This document shows, in pieces, positions 44,267 through 53,839 of a DNA stretch of 64,000 bases; within the stretch, counting starts at the first letter, position 1; every line of letters begins with the position of its first letter. The stretch spans positions 1,922,001 to 1,986,000 of the forward strand of contig BPGE01000001.1 in NCBI GenBank assembly GCA_026002875.1, in the 5' to 3' direction. The notes under the pieces are model-generated. The model was not told the DNA's origin and did no database searches. It saw nothing but the letters and a program-made list of their open reading frames with translations. Source of the DNA: Bryobacteraceae bacterium. GTDB lineage: Bacteria; Acidobacteriota; Terriglobia; Bryobacterales; Bryobacteraceae. The position numbers were made by a program, and so were the translations under genes.

Positions 44267-45499
44267 ATGGAATCGTACAATGGCGTACCGGTACCCGCGG
44301 AGGGGCAGCCCGTCGGCTATCAGAACGGGCGTTTCCTGGTTCCTGACAATCCGATTCTGCCGTTCATTGAAGGCGACGGCACGGGTCCCGACATCTGGCG
44401 GGCGGCGAAAGCGGTATTCGACGCCGCCGTGGAGAAAGCGTACGGCGGACGCAGGAAGGTCGTCTGGTACGAGGTCTTCGCCGGAGAGAAGGCCTTCCAG
44501 AAGTTCAACACGTGGCTCCCTGAAGACACCCTGAAGGCCATTCAGCGGTTCCGTGTGGCGATCAAGGGGCCGCTGACCACGCCTGTCGGCGGCGGCATCC
44601 GCAGCCTGAATGTCAGCCTCCGCCAGCTGCTCGACCTGTACGTGTGCATGCGCCCCGTCAAATACTATCCGGGCGTTCCCTCGCCGATGAAGCGTCCCGA
44701 GCTCCTCGACATCGTCATCTTCCGGGAGAACACGGAGGACGTTTACGCGGGCATTGAATACAAACAGGGAACGCCTGAGGCTGCCAGGGTGATCGAGTTT
44801 CTCACGAAGGAAATGGGCGCCAGGATCCGCCCGGATTCCGGCATTGGCGTGAAACCGGTCAGCGTGACGGGCTCCAAACGCCTGGTGCGGCGGGCGATTC
44901 AGTATGCGTTGGAATATGGCCGCCGCAGCGTGACGCTTGTGCACAAGGGCAACATCATGAAGTTCACCGAGGGCGCGTTCCGCGATTGGGGCTACGAGGT
45001 GGCCAGAGACGAATTCGCCGGCCGCGTCGTGACCGAAGCGGAAGCCGGCGCGAATCCGCCTGATGGAATGGTGATCATCAAAGACCGCATCGCCGATTCG
45101 ATGTTCCAGCAGCTCCTGCTGCGGCCCGATGAATACGACGTCGTAGCGACGCCCAACCTGAATGGCGACTACCTGTCGGACGCGGCGGCGGCGCAGGTCG
45201 GCGGACTCGGCATGGCGCCCGGCGCCAACATCGGCGACGGCTACGGCGTGTTCGAGGCGACGCACGGCACGGCCCCGAAATATGCGGGGCAGGACGTCGT
45301 GAACCCTTCGAGCGTGATTCTGTCCGGCGTCATGATGTTCGAGTTTCTCGGCTGGAAGGAGGCGGCGCAGCTCATCGAGAAAGGCGTTACGGAGACGATC
45401 CGCCAGAAGCGCGTCACTTACGACCTGCACCGGCTGATGGAAGGGGCTGCGAAGCTGAAGACGAGCGAATTCGGCCAGGCGATCATCGGGAACATGTAG
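44267..45499 (+). CDS. icd: NADP-dependent isocitrate dehydrogenase
   Basis: Oxidatively decarboxylates isocitrate to 2-oxoglutarate. It has 410 residues. ATG 44267 has AGAGG 7-8 bases upstream; a much longer open frame reaching to 42572 runs antisense through gltA and is not real. The substrate loop [17 protein letters not shown] gives Ser113, Asn115, Arg119 and Arg129 at the same numbers as in E. coli, and Ser113 is the site used by AceK where that kinase exists. [14 protein letters not shown] and the NADP-side [12 protein letters not shown] are conserved. Confidence 0.96.
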   Translation: MESYNGVPVPAEGQPVGYQNGRFLVPDNPILPFIEGDGTGPDIWRAAKAVFDAAVEKAYGGRRKVVWYEVFAGEKAFQKFNTWLPEDTLKAIQRFRVAIKGPLTTPVGGGIRSLNVSLRQLLDLYVCMRPVKYYPGVPSPMKRPELLDIVIFRENTEDVYAGIEYKQGTPEAARVIEFLTKEMGARIRPDSGIGVKPVSVTGSKRLVRRAIQYALEYGRRSVTLVHKGNIMKFTEGAFRDWGYEVARDEFAGRVVTEAEAGANPPDGMVIIKDRIADSMFQQLLLRPDEYDVVATPNLNGDYLSDAAAAQVGGLGMAPGANIGDGYGVFEATHGTAPKYAGQDVVNPSSVILSGVMMFEFLGWKEAAQLIEKGVTETIRQKRVTYDLHRLMEGAAKLKTSEFGQAIIGNM

Positions 45500-45522
45500 G
45501 CTGCGCGGAATCCAGAATGCAA

Positions 45523-45552
45523 GAAGGGCGCGCCCGCCGGGGCGCGCCCTTC
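45523..45552. terminator. Bidirectional terminator between icd and a receptor gene
   Basis: A 13-bp perfect stem (GAAGGGCGCGCCC and its complement) with loop GCCG, between converging genes. A short T-run follows on the plus strand (45555-45558). Confidence 0.75.
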
Positions 45553-45577
45553 GCCTTTCAGACTGCCGCAGCCCGCC

Positions 45578-48500
45578 TCAGAACGACATGCGCAGGCCGA
45601 AGCGGAACTGCCGGGAATTGTCCGCGCTCGTGATGCACATGAAGTTGTTCAGCGGGAACGGGAAGTCGGTGTTCAGCGTCCCGTCGGGCCGCAGGCGCAT
45701 GTTGCCGGAGAAGCCGTTGGGGTTGCCCCACCGGCGCGCCGCGGTGACGTTGTAGGACTCGGCCCGGAATTCCATGTTGACCTTCTCGGTCACGCGGAAG
45801 TTCTTGAACAGGCCGGGATCCAGCCGCCAGAAGCCCGGGCCGCGCATGCTGTTGATGCCCATGCTGCCGGGGATGTACTGCGGGTTGGCCGGGTTGAAGT
45901 AGAACAGCGGGTCGCGGAAGCTGGACGGGTCGTAGTAGGGCTGCTGCGGGCCCTTGCCGCCAAGCTTCTTCACGGGACCGATCTGGTGAGCCGTCTGCGT
46001 GCAGCCGATGCACTGCAGCGAAGCCGCGCTGCCCGTGACGGTGAACGGCGTGCCCGAGTAGGCGCTGAACATGCCGGTCAGACGCCAGCCGCCGGCGATG
46101 AAGTCCGCCACCTTGTTGTCGATCGAGTAGCGGCGGCCCTTGCCGAACGGCATCTCGTACACCCAGCCGGTCGTGAACATATGGGTGCGGTCGTAGCTGG
46201 CCGGCGAGTAGTTGCGGCGCAGCATGCCTTCCCAGTTGAACGCCTTCGGACCGGCCCATCCCGTGTCGTCGGCCATGTTCAGGGCCTTGCCGAACGTGTA
46301 GGACGTCGTGAAGTACAGCCCGTCGCTGAAGTTCTTTCTCACGTTGACCTGCAGCGAGTCGTAGGCGCCGTAGCCCCAGCCGTCCCACATGTTGGCGCCG
46401 ATCGTGCGGCCGTGGGCCCTGAACAGCGGCAGGTTGGCCGTGGTCACGCCCAGGCCCGGACCGACGGTGTTGATGTTGCGGTCCATCAGCTGCTTGATCG
46501 TGCGGGTGGCCACATAGCCGGCGCTGGCCAGGATGTTCCACGGCAGCTGGCGCTCCAGCATGAAGTTCCAGCTCTGGATGTAGCCCCGGTTCAAGAGGCC
46601 GCCCCACGGGCTGCGCGGGCCCATGTCAAAGTTCAGCGGCAGCGGAATGACGCCCGAGCTCACGTCCGGCGTGGGCACGTCGGGGATGCCCTGGTCGAGC
46701 GTGTTGTACCAGCCGAACACGCTGACCTGGGGAACCCACGAAGCCGACAGCGTGGCCGGATACAGGCCGCGCAGCGGACGGCCGAACGGGATCGGGTCGT
46801 AGGTGATGCCGTAGCCGGCGCGGATCACGTTCTTGTCGCCAAGGCGGTAGGCGAAGCCGACGCGCGGAGCGAACAGCTTCTTGCTGACCGTGATGCCGGC
46901 GTTGCGCGGCACGTTGCCGATGCCGCCCAGGTACACGAGGTTGGTGGACGGATCCCAGCGCTCGATGCCGCGGTCGCCGCGGTTGATCAGCGGGTAGTAT
47001 TCATAGCGCAGGCCGAGATTCAGCGTCAGCCGGCGGTTGACCTGCCAGCGGTCGCGGAAATACCAGGCCAGCTGCCATTCGCGGGTCTTCATTTCGAAGA
47101 ACTGGATCGACTTCGAGTAGGTCGAAACCAGCCCGAGCAGCGCGGCCGCAAAAGCGTTGGGCTCCTGGGCCACTTGCGCCGGGTTGTTTGTGATGCCGCC
47201 GGCGAAGCTGATGGCCCCGCGCGGATTCGCCGTCTCCGGCTGCCAGTGGTTCAGCTCGAGTCGGCGCGGCTCGAAGCCCCAGCGGAGCTCGTGCGCGCCC
47301 TGGATCTTGCTGAAGTTGGTCTGGTAGGTGTAGCTGCGCTCCTTGCGGAACAGCGGGGCCCAGGTGGCGCCGACGCCGATGTAGCTGAAGCCGAAGCCGG
47401 TCAGCTGAGGCAGGCCGCCGTAGCGCGGGTCGTTGGCGAACTGGCGTCCGCCGTTCGTGCCGGGGATCTTCCAGTCGTCAAGGCCGACGTTGCGGCCCAT
47501 GCCCGGGATCGTCACGTCCTGGTCCATGCGGGTGTACCCGAACACGCCGTCCATGTAAAACGTGGGAGAGAACGTGTAGGTGTGACCTGCGGTGACCAGC
47601 TGCGTGGTCGTATCGCCGATGCCCTCCGTGCCGAGAGCCGCGCCGCCGAGATCGCCGAACGGGTAGTGGCCCTGCACAGGGGCGTCCATGCGGCTGTACT
47701 TGCCCCAGACCATCAGCTTGGACGTGGCATTCCAGTTGGACTTGAAGTCGTACTGATTGCGGATCAGCGTCATCAGGCCCTGCGCCAGATAGTTGCCCTG
47801 CAGGTTGTTGGGATCGGTGGGCGAGATCTGGTTGGGCAGGGGCATCTTCGCGTAGATGTTCGGGAAGATCGGGTTCCACCGCGCCTTGGGCACGATGTTG
47901 TTCGGGAACGGCGTGCGGGCCGCGGCATTATTGGCCGGCGCGCTGGCCGGATCGTACACGCGGGCGTAGTTGATCCACTTGCTGAAATCGCCGTCGCGGA
48001 ATTCCTGGGGCGCCACGGAGTAGTTGCCGGATTGGCCCGTGGCCTCGTCGGTGCGCTCGTACGAGAAGAAGTAGAACAGCTTGTCCTTCTTGATCGGGCC
48101 GCCCAACGTGCCGCCGGCGATGTTCTGCGTCGTCTTCGGCATGCGGAACGTCGCGGCGCGGAAATACGGCGCGTTCATCAGACGGTTGTTGGTGTGGAAC
48201 CAGTAGGCGACGCCGTGCAGGTCGTTGGTGCCGCTCTTCGTCGTGATGGTGATGGCGGCGCCGCCGGCCATGCCCTGTTCGGCGTCGAACGAGTTCGTGC
48301 TGATATTGACCGTCTCGATGGTCTCCACCGGCTGCACGTAGGCCACGTGGTGCGGCAGCCAGATGTTGATGTTCACCGCGCCGTCGGTGAGCGTGTTGTT
48401 GTTGTTGCGCGGCGTGCCGTTGATGTTGGTCGTCAGAGCGCGTCCGGGGGTGTCGACCGGAGCGTTCTGGAAAGCCGCCGGCGTGGCGCCAGGCACCAGA

Positions 48501-48982
48501 TTGATCAGCGTCTGGTAGTTGCGGTAGCCGGGCAGAGGCATGCTGGTGACCGTCTGCGAGGAGATCTCGGCCCGCACATCGCTCTTGTCCGTCTGCAGCA
48601 CCGCGGCGGAGGCGGAGACGGTGACCTGCTCGGTCATCTGGCCGACTTCCAGGCGGGCGTCGACGCGGGTCACGGTGTTGATCGTCACTTCGACGCCGGT
48701 CTTGCTCAGCATCCGGAAGCCGGGCGCTGAAAACCTCAGTTCATACGTGCCCGCAGGAAGCGTGGGCACGGTGTAACGGCCCGCCTCGTCCGCTTCGACT
48801 TCGCGCGTGACGCCTGTGGCGGGGTTGGTGATGGTGATCCTGGCTTTGGGAACCACCGCGCCGGTGGGGTCTTCCACAACGCCAACAATCGAGCCGTAGA
48901 GAACCTGCGACAGGGCAGGCGATGCCGCCGCAACAAGCAGGGTTGCGAGGGCAAGGATAGTGATTGTGATCTGTCTTCGCAT
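45578..48982 (-). CDS. Oar-like TonB-dependent receptor
   Basis: Outer-membrane receptor of 1134 residues. ATG 48982 (MRRQITITILALATLLVAAA) starts the signal peptide; 26 codons of open frame upstream are unsupported. A carboxypeptidase-regulatory-like domain (VGVVEDPTGAVVPKARITI, about 30-110) leads into a plug (about 120-250, with LPGYRNYQTLINLVPGATP and DRNNNNTLTDG-type loops) and a barrel ending ...SRQFRFGLRMSF with terminal Phe. Strongly C/G-ending codons suggest high expression. The frame is intact. It is transcribed toward icd and shares a terminator with it. Confidence 0.92.
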   Translation of the reverse strand: MRRQITITILALATLLVAAASPALSQVLYGSIVGVVEDPTGAVVPKARITITNPATGVTREVEADEAGRYTVPTLPAGTYELRFSAPGFRMLSKTGVEVTINTVTRVDARLEVGQMTEQVTVSASAAVLQTDKSDVRAEISSQTVTSMPLPGYRNYQTLINLVPGATPAAFQNAPVDTPGRALTTNINGTPRNNNNTLTDGAVNINIWLPHHVAYVQPVETIETVNISTNSFDAEQGMAGGAAITITTKSGTNDLHGVAYWFHTNNRLMNAPYFRAATFRMPKTTQNIAGGTLGGPIKKDKLFYFFSYERTDEATGQSGNYSVAPQEFRDGDFSKWINYARVYDPASAPANNAAARTPFPNNIVPKARWNPIFPNIYAKMPLPNQISPTDPNNLQGNYLAQGLMTLIRNQYDFKSNWNATSKLMVWGKYSRMDAPVQGHYPFGDLGGAALGTEGIGDTTTQLVTAGHTYTFSPTFYMDGVFGYTRMDQDVTIPGMGRNVGLDDWKIPGTNGGRQFANDPRYGGLPQLTGFGFSYIGVGATWAPLFRKERSYTYQTNFSKIQGAHELRWGFEPRRLELNHWQPETANPRGAISFAGGITNNPAQVAQEPNAFAAALLGLVSTYSKSIQFFEMKTREWQLAWYFRDRWQVNRRLTLNLGLRYEYYPLINRGDRGIERWDPSTNLVYLGGIGNVPRNAGITVSKKLFAPRVGFAYRLGDKNVIRAGYGITYDPIPFGRPLRGLYPATLSASWVPQVSVFGWYNTLDQGIPDVPTPDVSSGVIPLPLNFDMGPRSPWGGLLNRGYIQSWNFMLERQLPWNILASAGYVATRTIKQLMDRNINTVGPGLGVTTANLPLFRAHGRTIGANMWDGWGYGAYDSLQVNVRKNFSDGLYFTTSYTFGKALNMADDTGWAGPKAFNWEGMLRRNYSPASYDRTHMFTTGWVYEMPFGKGRRYSIDNKVADFIAGGWRLTGMFSAYSGTPFTVTGSAASLQCIGCTQTAHQIGPVKKLGGKGPQQPYYDPSSFRDPLFYFNPANPQYIPGSMGINSMRGPGFWRLDPGLFKNFRVTEKVNMEFRAESYNVTAARRWGNPNGFSGNMRLRPDGTLNTDFPFPLNNFMCITSADNSRQFRFGLRMSF

Positions 48983-49092
48983 AGGCGACGAGACAACCTC
49001 CTCCCCGCCATTAGACTCCAATTCCGGATTCCGGTCAACCCTGCAAATCCTGCAAAGCACGTTTCAGATTTGTAACTCTGACAGGTCAGCCG

Positions 49093-50232
49093 CTAAGGCC
49101 GGCTCTCGCGGATCTGGCGCAGAGCCGGAGCGAGATTCCGGGGCAGGTAGATCGAGAACACCTTGCCGCCCAGTCCCTTCACCAGGCTGGTCAGAGCGTC
49201 CGTGTCCTCGGGCGTGTTCGGCAGCGAATATGCAAGATGGAATGCGGGCGGAGACGCCTCTTTCAGCGCCGGATCCATGGCTTTCACCTTCGGCCCTCCC
49301 CGCCACCGCGCTCCGATGAAGATCAGCGCATCCGGCCGCGGCTCGCCGCGCAGCCCGCGCCGGACGAGGTCCTGCAGGAAATCGCCCGGCAATGGCCCGT
49401 CCTTCAGAGTCTGCAGCGGGATGGTGCCGTAGTCGATGCGCGCCAGTTGCCGGGCCAGCTGCCCCACGTCTTCCGGGCGGACCTGCTGCGCCTCGAAGAC
49501 GACTTCGCGCTTCATGAGATCGAAAACCGTCAGCGACGCCGACCGGAAGCCCGCCTCGCGCAAGACCGCATTGAGCGTGCTCAACAGCACCTGGCGGTCC
49601 CACGGCGAAAGCCGCGTGACGTAACGCCGCGGCCGCACGGGAGAGGCGTGCAGGAAGATGGCCGCATGGCCGCGGCCCTCCCCGTTGAACCCCTGCCACA
49701 GTCCGCTGTCCAGCGCGCCCACCATTCCGGGTGCAAGCGTGGCGCTGTCCTCGCGGACGTTGATCGTGGACTGCGCCCGGCACTCGCCGCCCGCCGTCGT
49801 CATCACGAGCATTTCGACGCGGTACTTCCCGCGGCCCAGAAGCCAGCCGCCCCCCAGGCTCATTTCGACCTTTTTCAGGTCCGCCCCCGGCGGCGGATCG
49901 GGCACGGAGAGCCTCTGGTACAGGTGAGCCGCCTCGCCCTTCGGTTCCAGCGGAGTGACCCGCGCCACCGTGATGACTTCCCGGGGAGGATCGCCCTGCA
50001 TCAGCGCGGCGGCAGGCGCGGACAGCGTGTAGCCGGACCACACCCGGAGGCTGTAGTCGAGGAAGGGCGGGTATTGGCCGAACCGGCAGGCCATGGGCCT
50101 TTCCGGCTTGCGCCGCCACTGGTCGTCGAACGCCGCAATCAGCCGGCGCCCCGAATCGGACGCGGGATCCACCAGCCACTGCGCCGCGGCCGGCGCGGCA
50201 AGCGCGATCCAGGCTGCCAGGATTGCTTTCAC
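49093..50232 (-). CDS. Exported protein of unknown function
   Basis: Protein of 379 residues with a signal peptide (MKAILAAWIALAAPAAAQW). It is mixed alpha/beta throughout. The region 330-350 (RPDALIFIGARWRGGPKV) and the C-terminal VFSIYLPRNLAPALRQIRE look like alternating strands and helices of a Rossmann-like or vWA-like fold, but no metal-site motif is complete. No family could be named. It lies 110 bp upstream of the receptor gene on the same strand and may be co-transcribed with it. Confidence 0.7.
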   Translation of the reverse strand: MKAILAAWIALAAPAAAQWLVDPASDSGRRLIAAFDDQWRRKPERPMACRFGQYPPFLDYSLRVWSGYTLSAPAAALMQGDPPREVITVARVTPLEPKGEAAHLYQRLSVPDPPPGADLKKVEMSLGGGWLLGRGKYRVEMLVMTTAGGECRAQSTINVREDSATLAPGMVGALDSGLWQGFNGEGRGHAAIFLHASPVRPRRYVTRLSPWDRQVLLSTLNAVLREAGFRSASLTVFDLMKREVVFEAQQVRPEDVGQLARQLARIDYGTIPLQTLKDGPLPGDFLQDLVRRGLRGEPRPDALIFIGARWRGGPKVKAMDPALKEASPPAFHLAYSLPNTPEDTDALTSLVKGLGGKVFSIYLPRNLAPALRQIRESRP

Positions 50233-50375
50233 GGAGGCCTGATTTCATGATGCCCGAGCCTCCCTCGCGGGCGCAGGGAGCCCGGGAAGGCCTCCAAACC
50301 CGCTTCCGCAGGGCCTCCGGACGCCCTGGAGGCAAAAAAAACCCTGAAAATCCGCGGTTCCGGTGCGTTTCCCCC

Positions 50376-50405
50376 TTTACAGTGGCCCTCGGTTTCCCTT
50401 ATGAT
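50376..50405 (+). promoter_or_regulatory. Sigma-70-type promoter for the HU gene
   Basis: TTTACA (50376-50381) and TATGAT (50400-50405) are separated by 18 bp and placed about 100 bp before the ATG. This is the best promoter match noticed in the window. Confidence 0.55.
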
Positions 50406-50507
50406 TGATCTGCGAACGGAACCATCCAACATTTCCGGTTGGTTTTGTTTTATTCACTCCGGCACGGCCCGGCGGCCGCGCCGGCGAAGGGAGAGACAGA
50501 GACAACT

Positions 50508-50816
50508 ATGGCCGAAGTGAAGAAAATGACCCAGACGCAGGTGGTCAACGAAGTCGCCACCGCCGCAGGCATCACCAAGAAGCAGGCGAAGGCCGCCATG
50601 GAGAAGCTGGTGGAACTCGCCATCGCGCAGACGAAGAAAGTGGGCGTGTTCGTCATCCCGGGCATCGGGCGCCTGAAGAAGGTGGAGCGCAAGGCGCGCA
50701 TGGGCCGCAACCCCGCCACGGGCGAGCCGATCAAGATCCCGGCCCGCAAGTCGGTGAAGCTCACCCTGTCGAAGTCCATCAAGGACGCGATCGTTCCGCC
50801 CAAGCCGAAGAAGTAA
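50508..50816 (+). CDS. HU-family nucleoid protein
   Basis: DNA-bending nucleoid protein of 102 residues. The N-terminal helices (MTQTQVVNEVATAAGITKKQAKAAMEKL) and the beta-arm signature GRNPATGEPIKIPARKSVKL are diagnostic, and Pro72 or so marks the arm tip. The C-terminus carries a lysine-rich extension (PPKPKK). ATG 50508 is chosen because the helical domain starts there. A promoter (50376-50405) and a strong terminator (50840-50883) frame it as a single-gene transcript. Confidence 0.95.
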   Translation: MAEVKKMTQTQVVNEVATAAGITKKQAKAAMEKLVELAIAQTKKVGVFVIPGIGRLKKVERKARMGRNPATGEPIKIPARKSVKLTLSKSIKDAIVPPKPKK

Positions 50817-50839
50817 GGGCGGACCATCCGGTCTGTCAT

Positions 50840-50883
50840 GGCCCCGCTGCCCGGCGCCGGGCGGCGGGGCCGTTCTTTTTTTT
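50840..50883 (+). terminator. Intrinsic terminator of the HU gene
   Basis: GGCCCCGC (50840-50847) pairs with GCGGGGCC (50864-50871) around an inner CCCGGCGCCGGG stem, followed by a run of T's from 50876 to 50883. Confidence 0.85.
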
Positions 50884-50914
50884 GCCCGGCGCCCTCGGGA
50901 CATGAAAATGCGAA

Positions 50915-50945
50915 GCCCCGCCCGGCCTTCCGGGCCGGGCGGGGC
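50915..50945 (-). terminator. Hairpin at the end of the tatA transcript
   Basis: A 13-bp stem (GCCCCGCCCGGCC and its complement, loop TTCCG), with TTTT downstream in the minus-strand sense. It sits 71 bp after the tatA stop. Confidence 0.6.
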
Positions 50946-51016
50946 GTGTCTTCTGGAGAATCCGGAACCGCCGCCTCGCTTGCTGGCGGCGCGTCAGCCA
51001 GACGCGGTCTGATGGC

Positions 51017-51193
51017 TCAAGCCTGCTTCTTCTCTTCCGGCTTGGCGGGCGTCTGTTCTTCCTTCAAAGCGTTCTTGAAGTTCTTGATTCCTTCTCCGAG
51101 GCCTTTGGCCAATTCCGGGATCTTCTTCCCGCCAAACAGCAGGACGGCGACGCCCAGAATAATCAGCAGTTCAGGTAAGCCAATCGACCGCAC
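51017..51193 (-). CDS. tatA: Sec-independent translocase subunit TatA
   Basis: Protein of 58 residues with a GTG start at 51193 and AAGGAGG 4 bases upstream. The sequence fits TatA: a short N-terminus, a membrane segment ([18 protein letters not shown], residues 7-24) with the FGGKK hinge, an amphipathic helix ([20 protein letters not shown], about 24-43) and a charged tail ([14 protein letters not shown]). TatA forms the pore of the twin-arginine pathway, which exports folded proteins. At least two neighbours (M20 amidohydrolase, esterase) carry Tat signals. No tatB or tatC is adjacent. Confidence 0.92.
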   Translation of the reverse strand: MRSIGLPELLIILGVAVLLFGGKKIPELAKGLGEGIKNFKNALKEEQTPAKPEEKKQA

Positions 51194-51295
51194 GGGGCCT
51201 CCTTGTCACCTTCATTGTATGGAGCCGCGGAAACAGGCGTCAAGCAAGACGTTTCGGCCGCCGCCAGAAGGCCTCGCCCGGCGCCACGGTCGGCG

Positions 51296-52558
51296 TCACT
51301 CCACGCGCAGCGCCTCGGCCGGGTCCAGCCGCGCGGCGCGCAGCGCCGGCGCCAGCCCGCTGGCCACGCCCACAACGAAAAGCGCCGCTGCCGAGATCAT
51401 CACGATGCCCGCCCGCACGCGCAGCACGAGATCGCCCCTGCCGCTGTCGTCCTCGAACAGCGCGCTCAGCATCGGCATGGGCGGAATCATCCACGTGATG
51501 GCGTACGAAAGCAGCACGCCCAGCACGCCGCCCGCGAGCGTCAGGAACAGCGCCTCCGCCAGAAACTGCCCGGCCACGTGCCACCGCCTCGCCCCCAGCG
51601 CCCGCCGCAGGCCAATCTCCCGCGTGCGTTCCGTGACGCTCACCAGCAGGATGTTCATCAGCCCGATGCCGCCGATGGCCAGCGTCAGGGCGCCGATGAA
51701 GAGCAGCAGCGCCTGAAGCCCGATCGTCAGCCCGTCGATGATGGGCCGGATCGTCGAAGTGCCGAACGCCGTCAGCGCCCGCTCGTCGCGCGCGTCGAAG
51801 CGCAGCCGCTTCGCCATGGCGGCGCGGAACTGCCGCTCGGCCTCCACCTCGTAGACGGGCGCGATGGGCTGGAGCACGGCATTGGTGGGATAGCGCGCGT
51901 CCCACAGTTCCGCCGCCGTTTCGTAAGGAATGAATACGGAGCGGTCGTCGGGGCCGTAGTAGTTGCCGAAGCTCAGCTTCCTGTCCATCACCCCAATGAC
52001 GGTGAACCGCGCGCCCTGGATCGTGATCGTCTCGCCCACGGCGGGCCGGCCGGCGAACAGCTTCTCCTTCGCCCAGTGGCCGAGGAAAGCGACGCGGCGC
52101 CGCTCGGCCTGATCTTCCCTGGTGATCCACCGCCCTTCGGAGGGAATCTCGCTGCGGATCTCGCCATACTCGGCGCAGACGCCGCGCACGTTCAGGCTGA
52201 CCAGACGGTCGCCGTAGGACAGGTTGACGCGCCGGATCGTCTCCGGGCAGATCTGGCGCAACAGCGTGCATTCCAGCCGCACGGCTTCGAGATCCGCCAA
52301 CTCGAACCGGATGCGCCGGCCCGCCCGCTCGCCTCCGGCCTGCATGCTCGTCTGGCCCGGAAACACGATGATGGCGGACTTCGAGAAGTTCTGGAACACG
52401 CCAATCATCAGCGAGCGGAAGCCGCTGCCGTAGGCCATCAGCAGCGTCACCGAGGCGATGCCCCAGACGATGCCGAGCATCGTCAGGATGCTGCGCGTCG
52501 GGTTGCGGCGCAGCGAGTCCCAGGCCTGCAGCACGATCTCCACGAGCATCGCGAACAT
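51296..52558 (-). CDS. ABC transporter permease, MacB/FtsX type
   Basis: Inner-membrane permease of 420 residues with the MacB/FtsX layout: one N-terminal span (about 22-42, ILTMLGIVWGIASVTLLMAY), a large periplasmic domain (about 50-280), and three C-terminal spans (about 295-400) with the NILLVSVTERTREIGLRRALGA motif. It has no ATPase domain. ATG 52558 is preferred over upstream in-frame ATGs because the membrane domain begins there. It starts 5 bp after the stop of a second permease. The pair shares a near-identical periplasmic segment FPGxTSMQAGGERAGRR. Confidence 0.9.
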   Translation of the reverse strand: MFAMLVEIVLQAWDSLRRNPTRSILTMLGIVWGIASVTLLMAYGSGFRSLMIGVFQNFSKSAIIVFPGQTSMQAGGERAGRRIRFELADLEAVRLECTLLRQICPETIRRVNLSYGDRLVSLNVRGVCAEYGEIRSEIPSEGRWITREDQAERRRVAFLGHWAKEKLFAGRPAVGETITIQGARFTVIGVMDRKLSFGNYYGPDDRSVFIPYETAAELWDARYPTNAVLQPIAPVYEVEAERQFRAAMAKRLRFDARDERALTAFGTSTIRPIIDGLTIGLQALLLFIGALTLAIGGIGLMNILLVSVTERTREIGLRRALGARRWHVAGQFLAEALFLTLAGGVLGVLLSYAITWMIPPMPMLSALFEDDSGRGDLVLRVRAGIVMISAAALFVVGVASGLAPALRAARLDPAEALRVE

Positions 52559-52562
52559 GGCC

Positions 52563-53822
52563 TCAGCCTCCCGCCTCGAAGTGCAGCGCCTGCACGGGAT
52601 CGATGCTGGCGGCACGCGACGCCGGATACAGCGCCGAAAGGAACGCCACCAGCCCCAGCAGGGCCGCGCACGCCGCGCCAACCTCCCAGGATGGCATCAG
52701 CCCGGCAAAATACTGCGGCATCGGCAGCTTGTTGACAAAATGGCAGACCGCGAGCGCGAACCCCATGCCTAGAGCTCCGCTCGAGAAAACGATTAGCGCC
52801 GTCTCGAGAAAGAACATCATCTGGATCTGCCGCCGCGTGGCGCCCACCGACATGCGCAGGCCGATTTCGCGGGTGCGCTCCCGCACGGCCACCAGCATGA
52901 CGTTCATTGTGCCGATGCCTCCGAGCAGCAGCGTCACCACGCCGATGGCGCCGAGGAAGTGCTTCATCCCGTCCGTCATCGTCTTGAACGCGCGCGACTC
53001 GCGCACCGTGTCCCAGATGGCCGCAGCCATCGTGTCTTCCGGATCGAAGCGGTGCAGACGGGCCAGCCCGCGGCGCACTTCGGTCACGCACGCCTCGTGC
53101 TGTTCGATCGTCCGCGCCTTGACAATCAGCTGGTCCACCGTGTCGGGCGGCCAGGGCGGCGGCTGCGGCAGATCGCGGATCATCGCTGAAAACGGCACGA
53201 ACACCTTGTTCACGTCCCGGCCGTCGTAGCTCGAATCCTGATCCTTGAACTGCATCACGCCGATGACGAGATACGGAAACCCGGCGATGGAGATGCTCTC
53301 TCCGATGGCATTGCGCGCCCCGAACAGCTGCTTCTTCGCGTCCGCGCCGAGGAACGCCACGCGGCGGCCCTGCGCTTCGTCTTCCCAGGAAAAGAACCGG
53401 CCTTCCGCCACGGTCAGCGCGCGCAGCCGCTGATACGGCGGCTGGCTGCCGCTCACCAGGAGCGATCCGGCGTTGTAGTCGCTGCGCACGGCCACCGCGC
53501 TGCGCGTCAGCTCCGGCAGGATATGCTCGCACGACGGTGCATGAGGCCGCAGCAGCTCGTGGTCGCGGACCGTCCACATGACTCGCCGGCCGGCGCGCTC
53601 GCCGCCCGCCTGCATCGACGTGCGGCCCGGAAACACGATGAAAATGTTTTCCCCGAAATTGGCCGCTACCTGCCGCTGGCCTTCACGGAAGCCGTCCCCG
53701 GCGGCCGTCATCAGCATGATGGACACGATGCCCCACATCAGGCCGAACATCGTCAGTCCGGCCCTCAGCTTGTGGGCCATCAGCGTCTGCAGCGTGTCGC
53801 GGACCAGGTCGCGGAAGCTCAA
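52563..53822 (-). CDS. ABC transporter permease, MacB/FtsX type
   Basis: Second permease of 419 residues with the same layout: N-terminal span (about 18-40), periplasmic domain, and C-terminal spans (about 290-405) containing NVMLVAVRERTREIGLRMSVGA. No nucleotide-binding domain is present. It lies 17 bp after the adaptor gene and 5 bp before the other permease, so the three are one operon. The pair could form a heterodimer with an ATPase encoded elsewhere. Confidence 0.9.
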   Translation of the reverse strand: MSFRDLVRDTLQTLMAHKLRAGLTMFGLMWGIVSIMLMTAAGDGFREGQRQVAANFGENIFIVFPGRTSMQAGGERAGRRVMWTVRDHELLRPHAPSCEHILPELTRSAVAVRSDYNAGSLLVSGSQPPYQRLRALTVAEGRFFSWEDEAQGRRVAFLGADAKKQLFGARNAIGESISIAGFPYLVIGVMQFKDQDSSYDGRDVNKVFVPFSAMIRDLPQPPPWPPDTVDQLIVKARTIEQHEACVTEVRRGLARLHRFDPEDTMAAAIWDTVRESRAFKTMTDGMKHFLGAIGVVTLLLGGIGTMNVMLVAVRERTREIGLRMSVGATRRQIQMMFFLETALIVFSSGALGMGFALAVCHFVNKLPMPQYFAGLMPSWEVGAACAALLGLVAFLSALYPASRAASIDPVQALHFEAGG

Positions 53823-53839
53823 CCCTGCAACGCCTCGCT

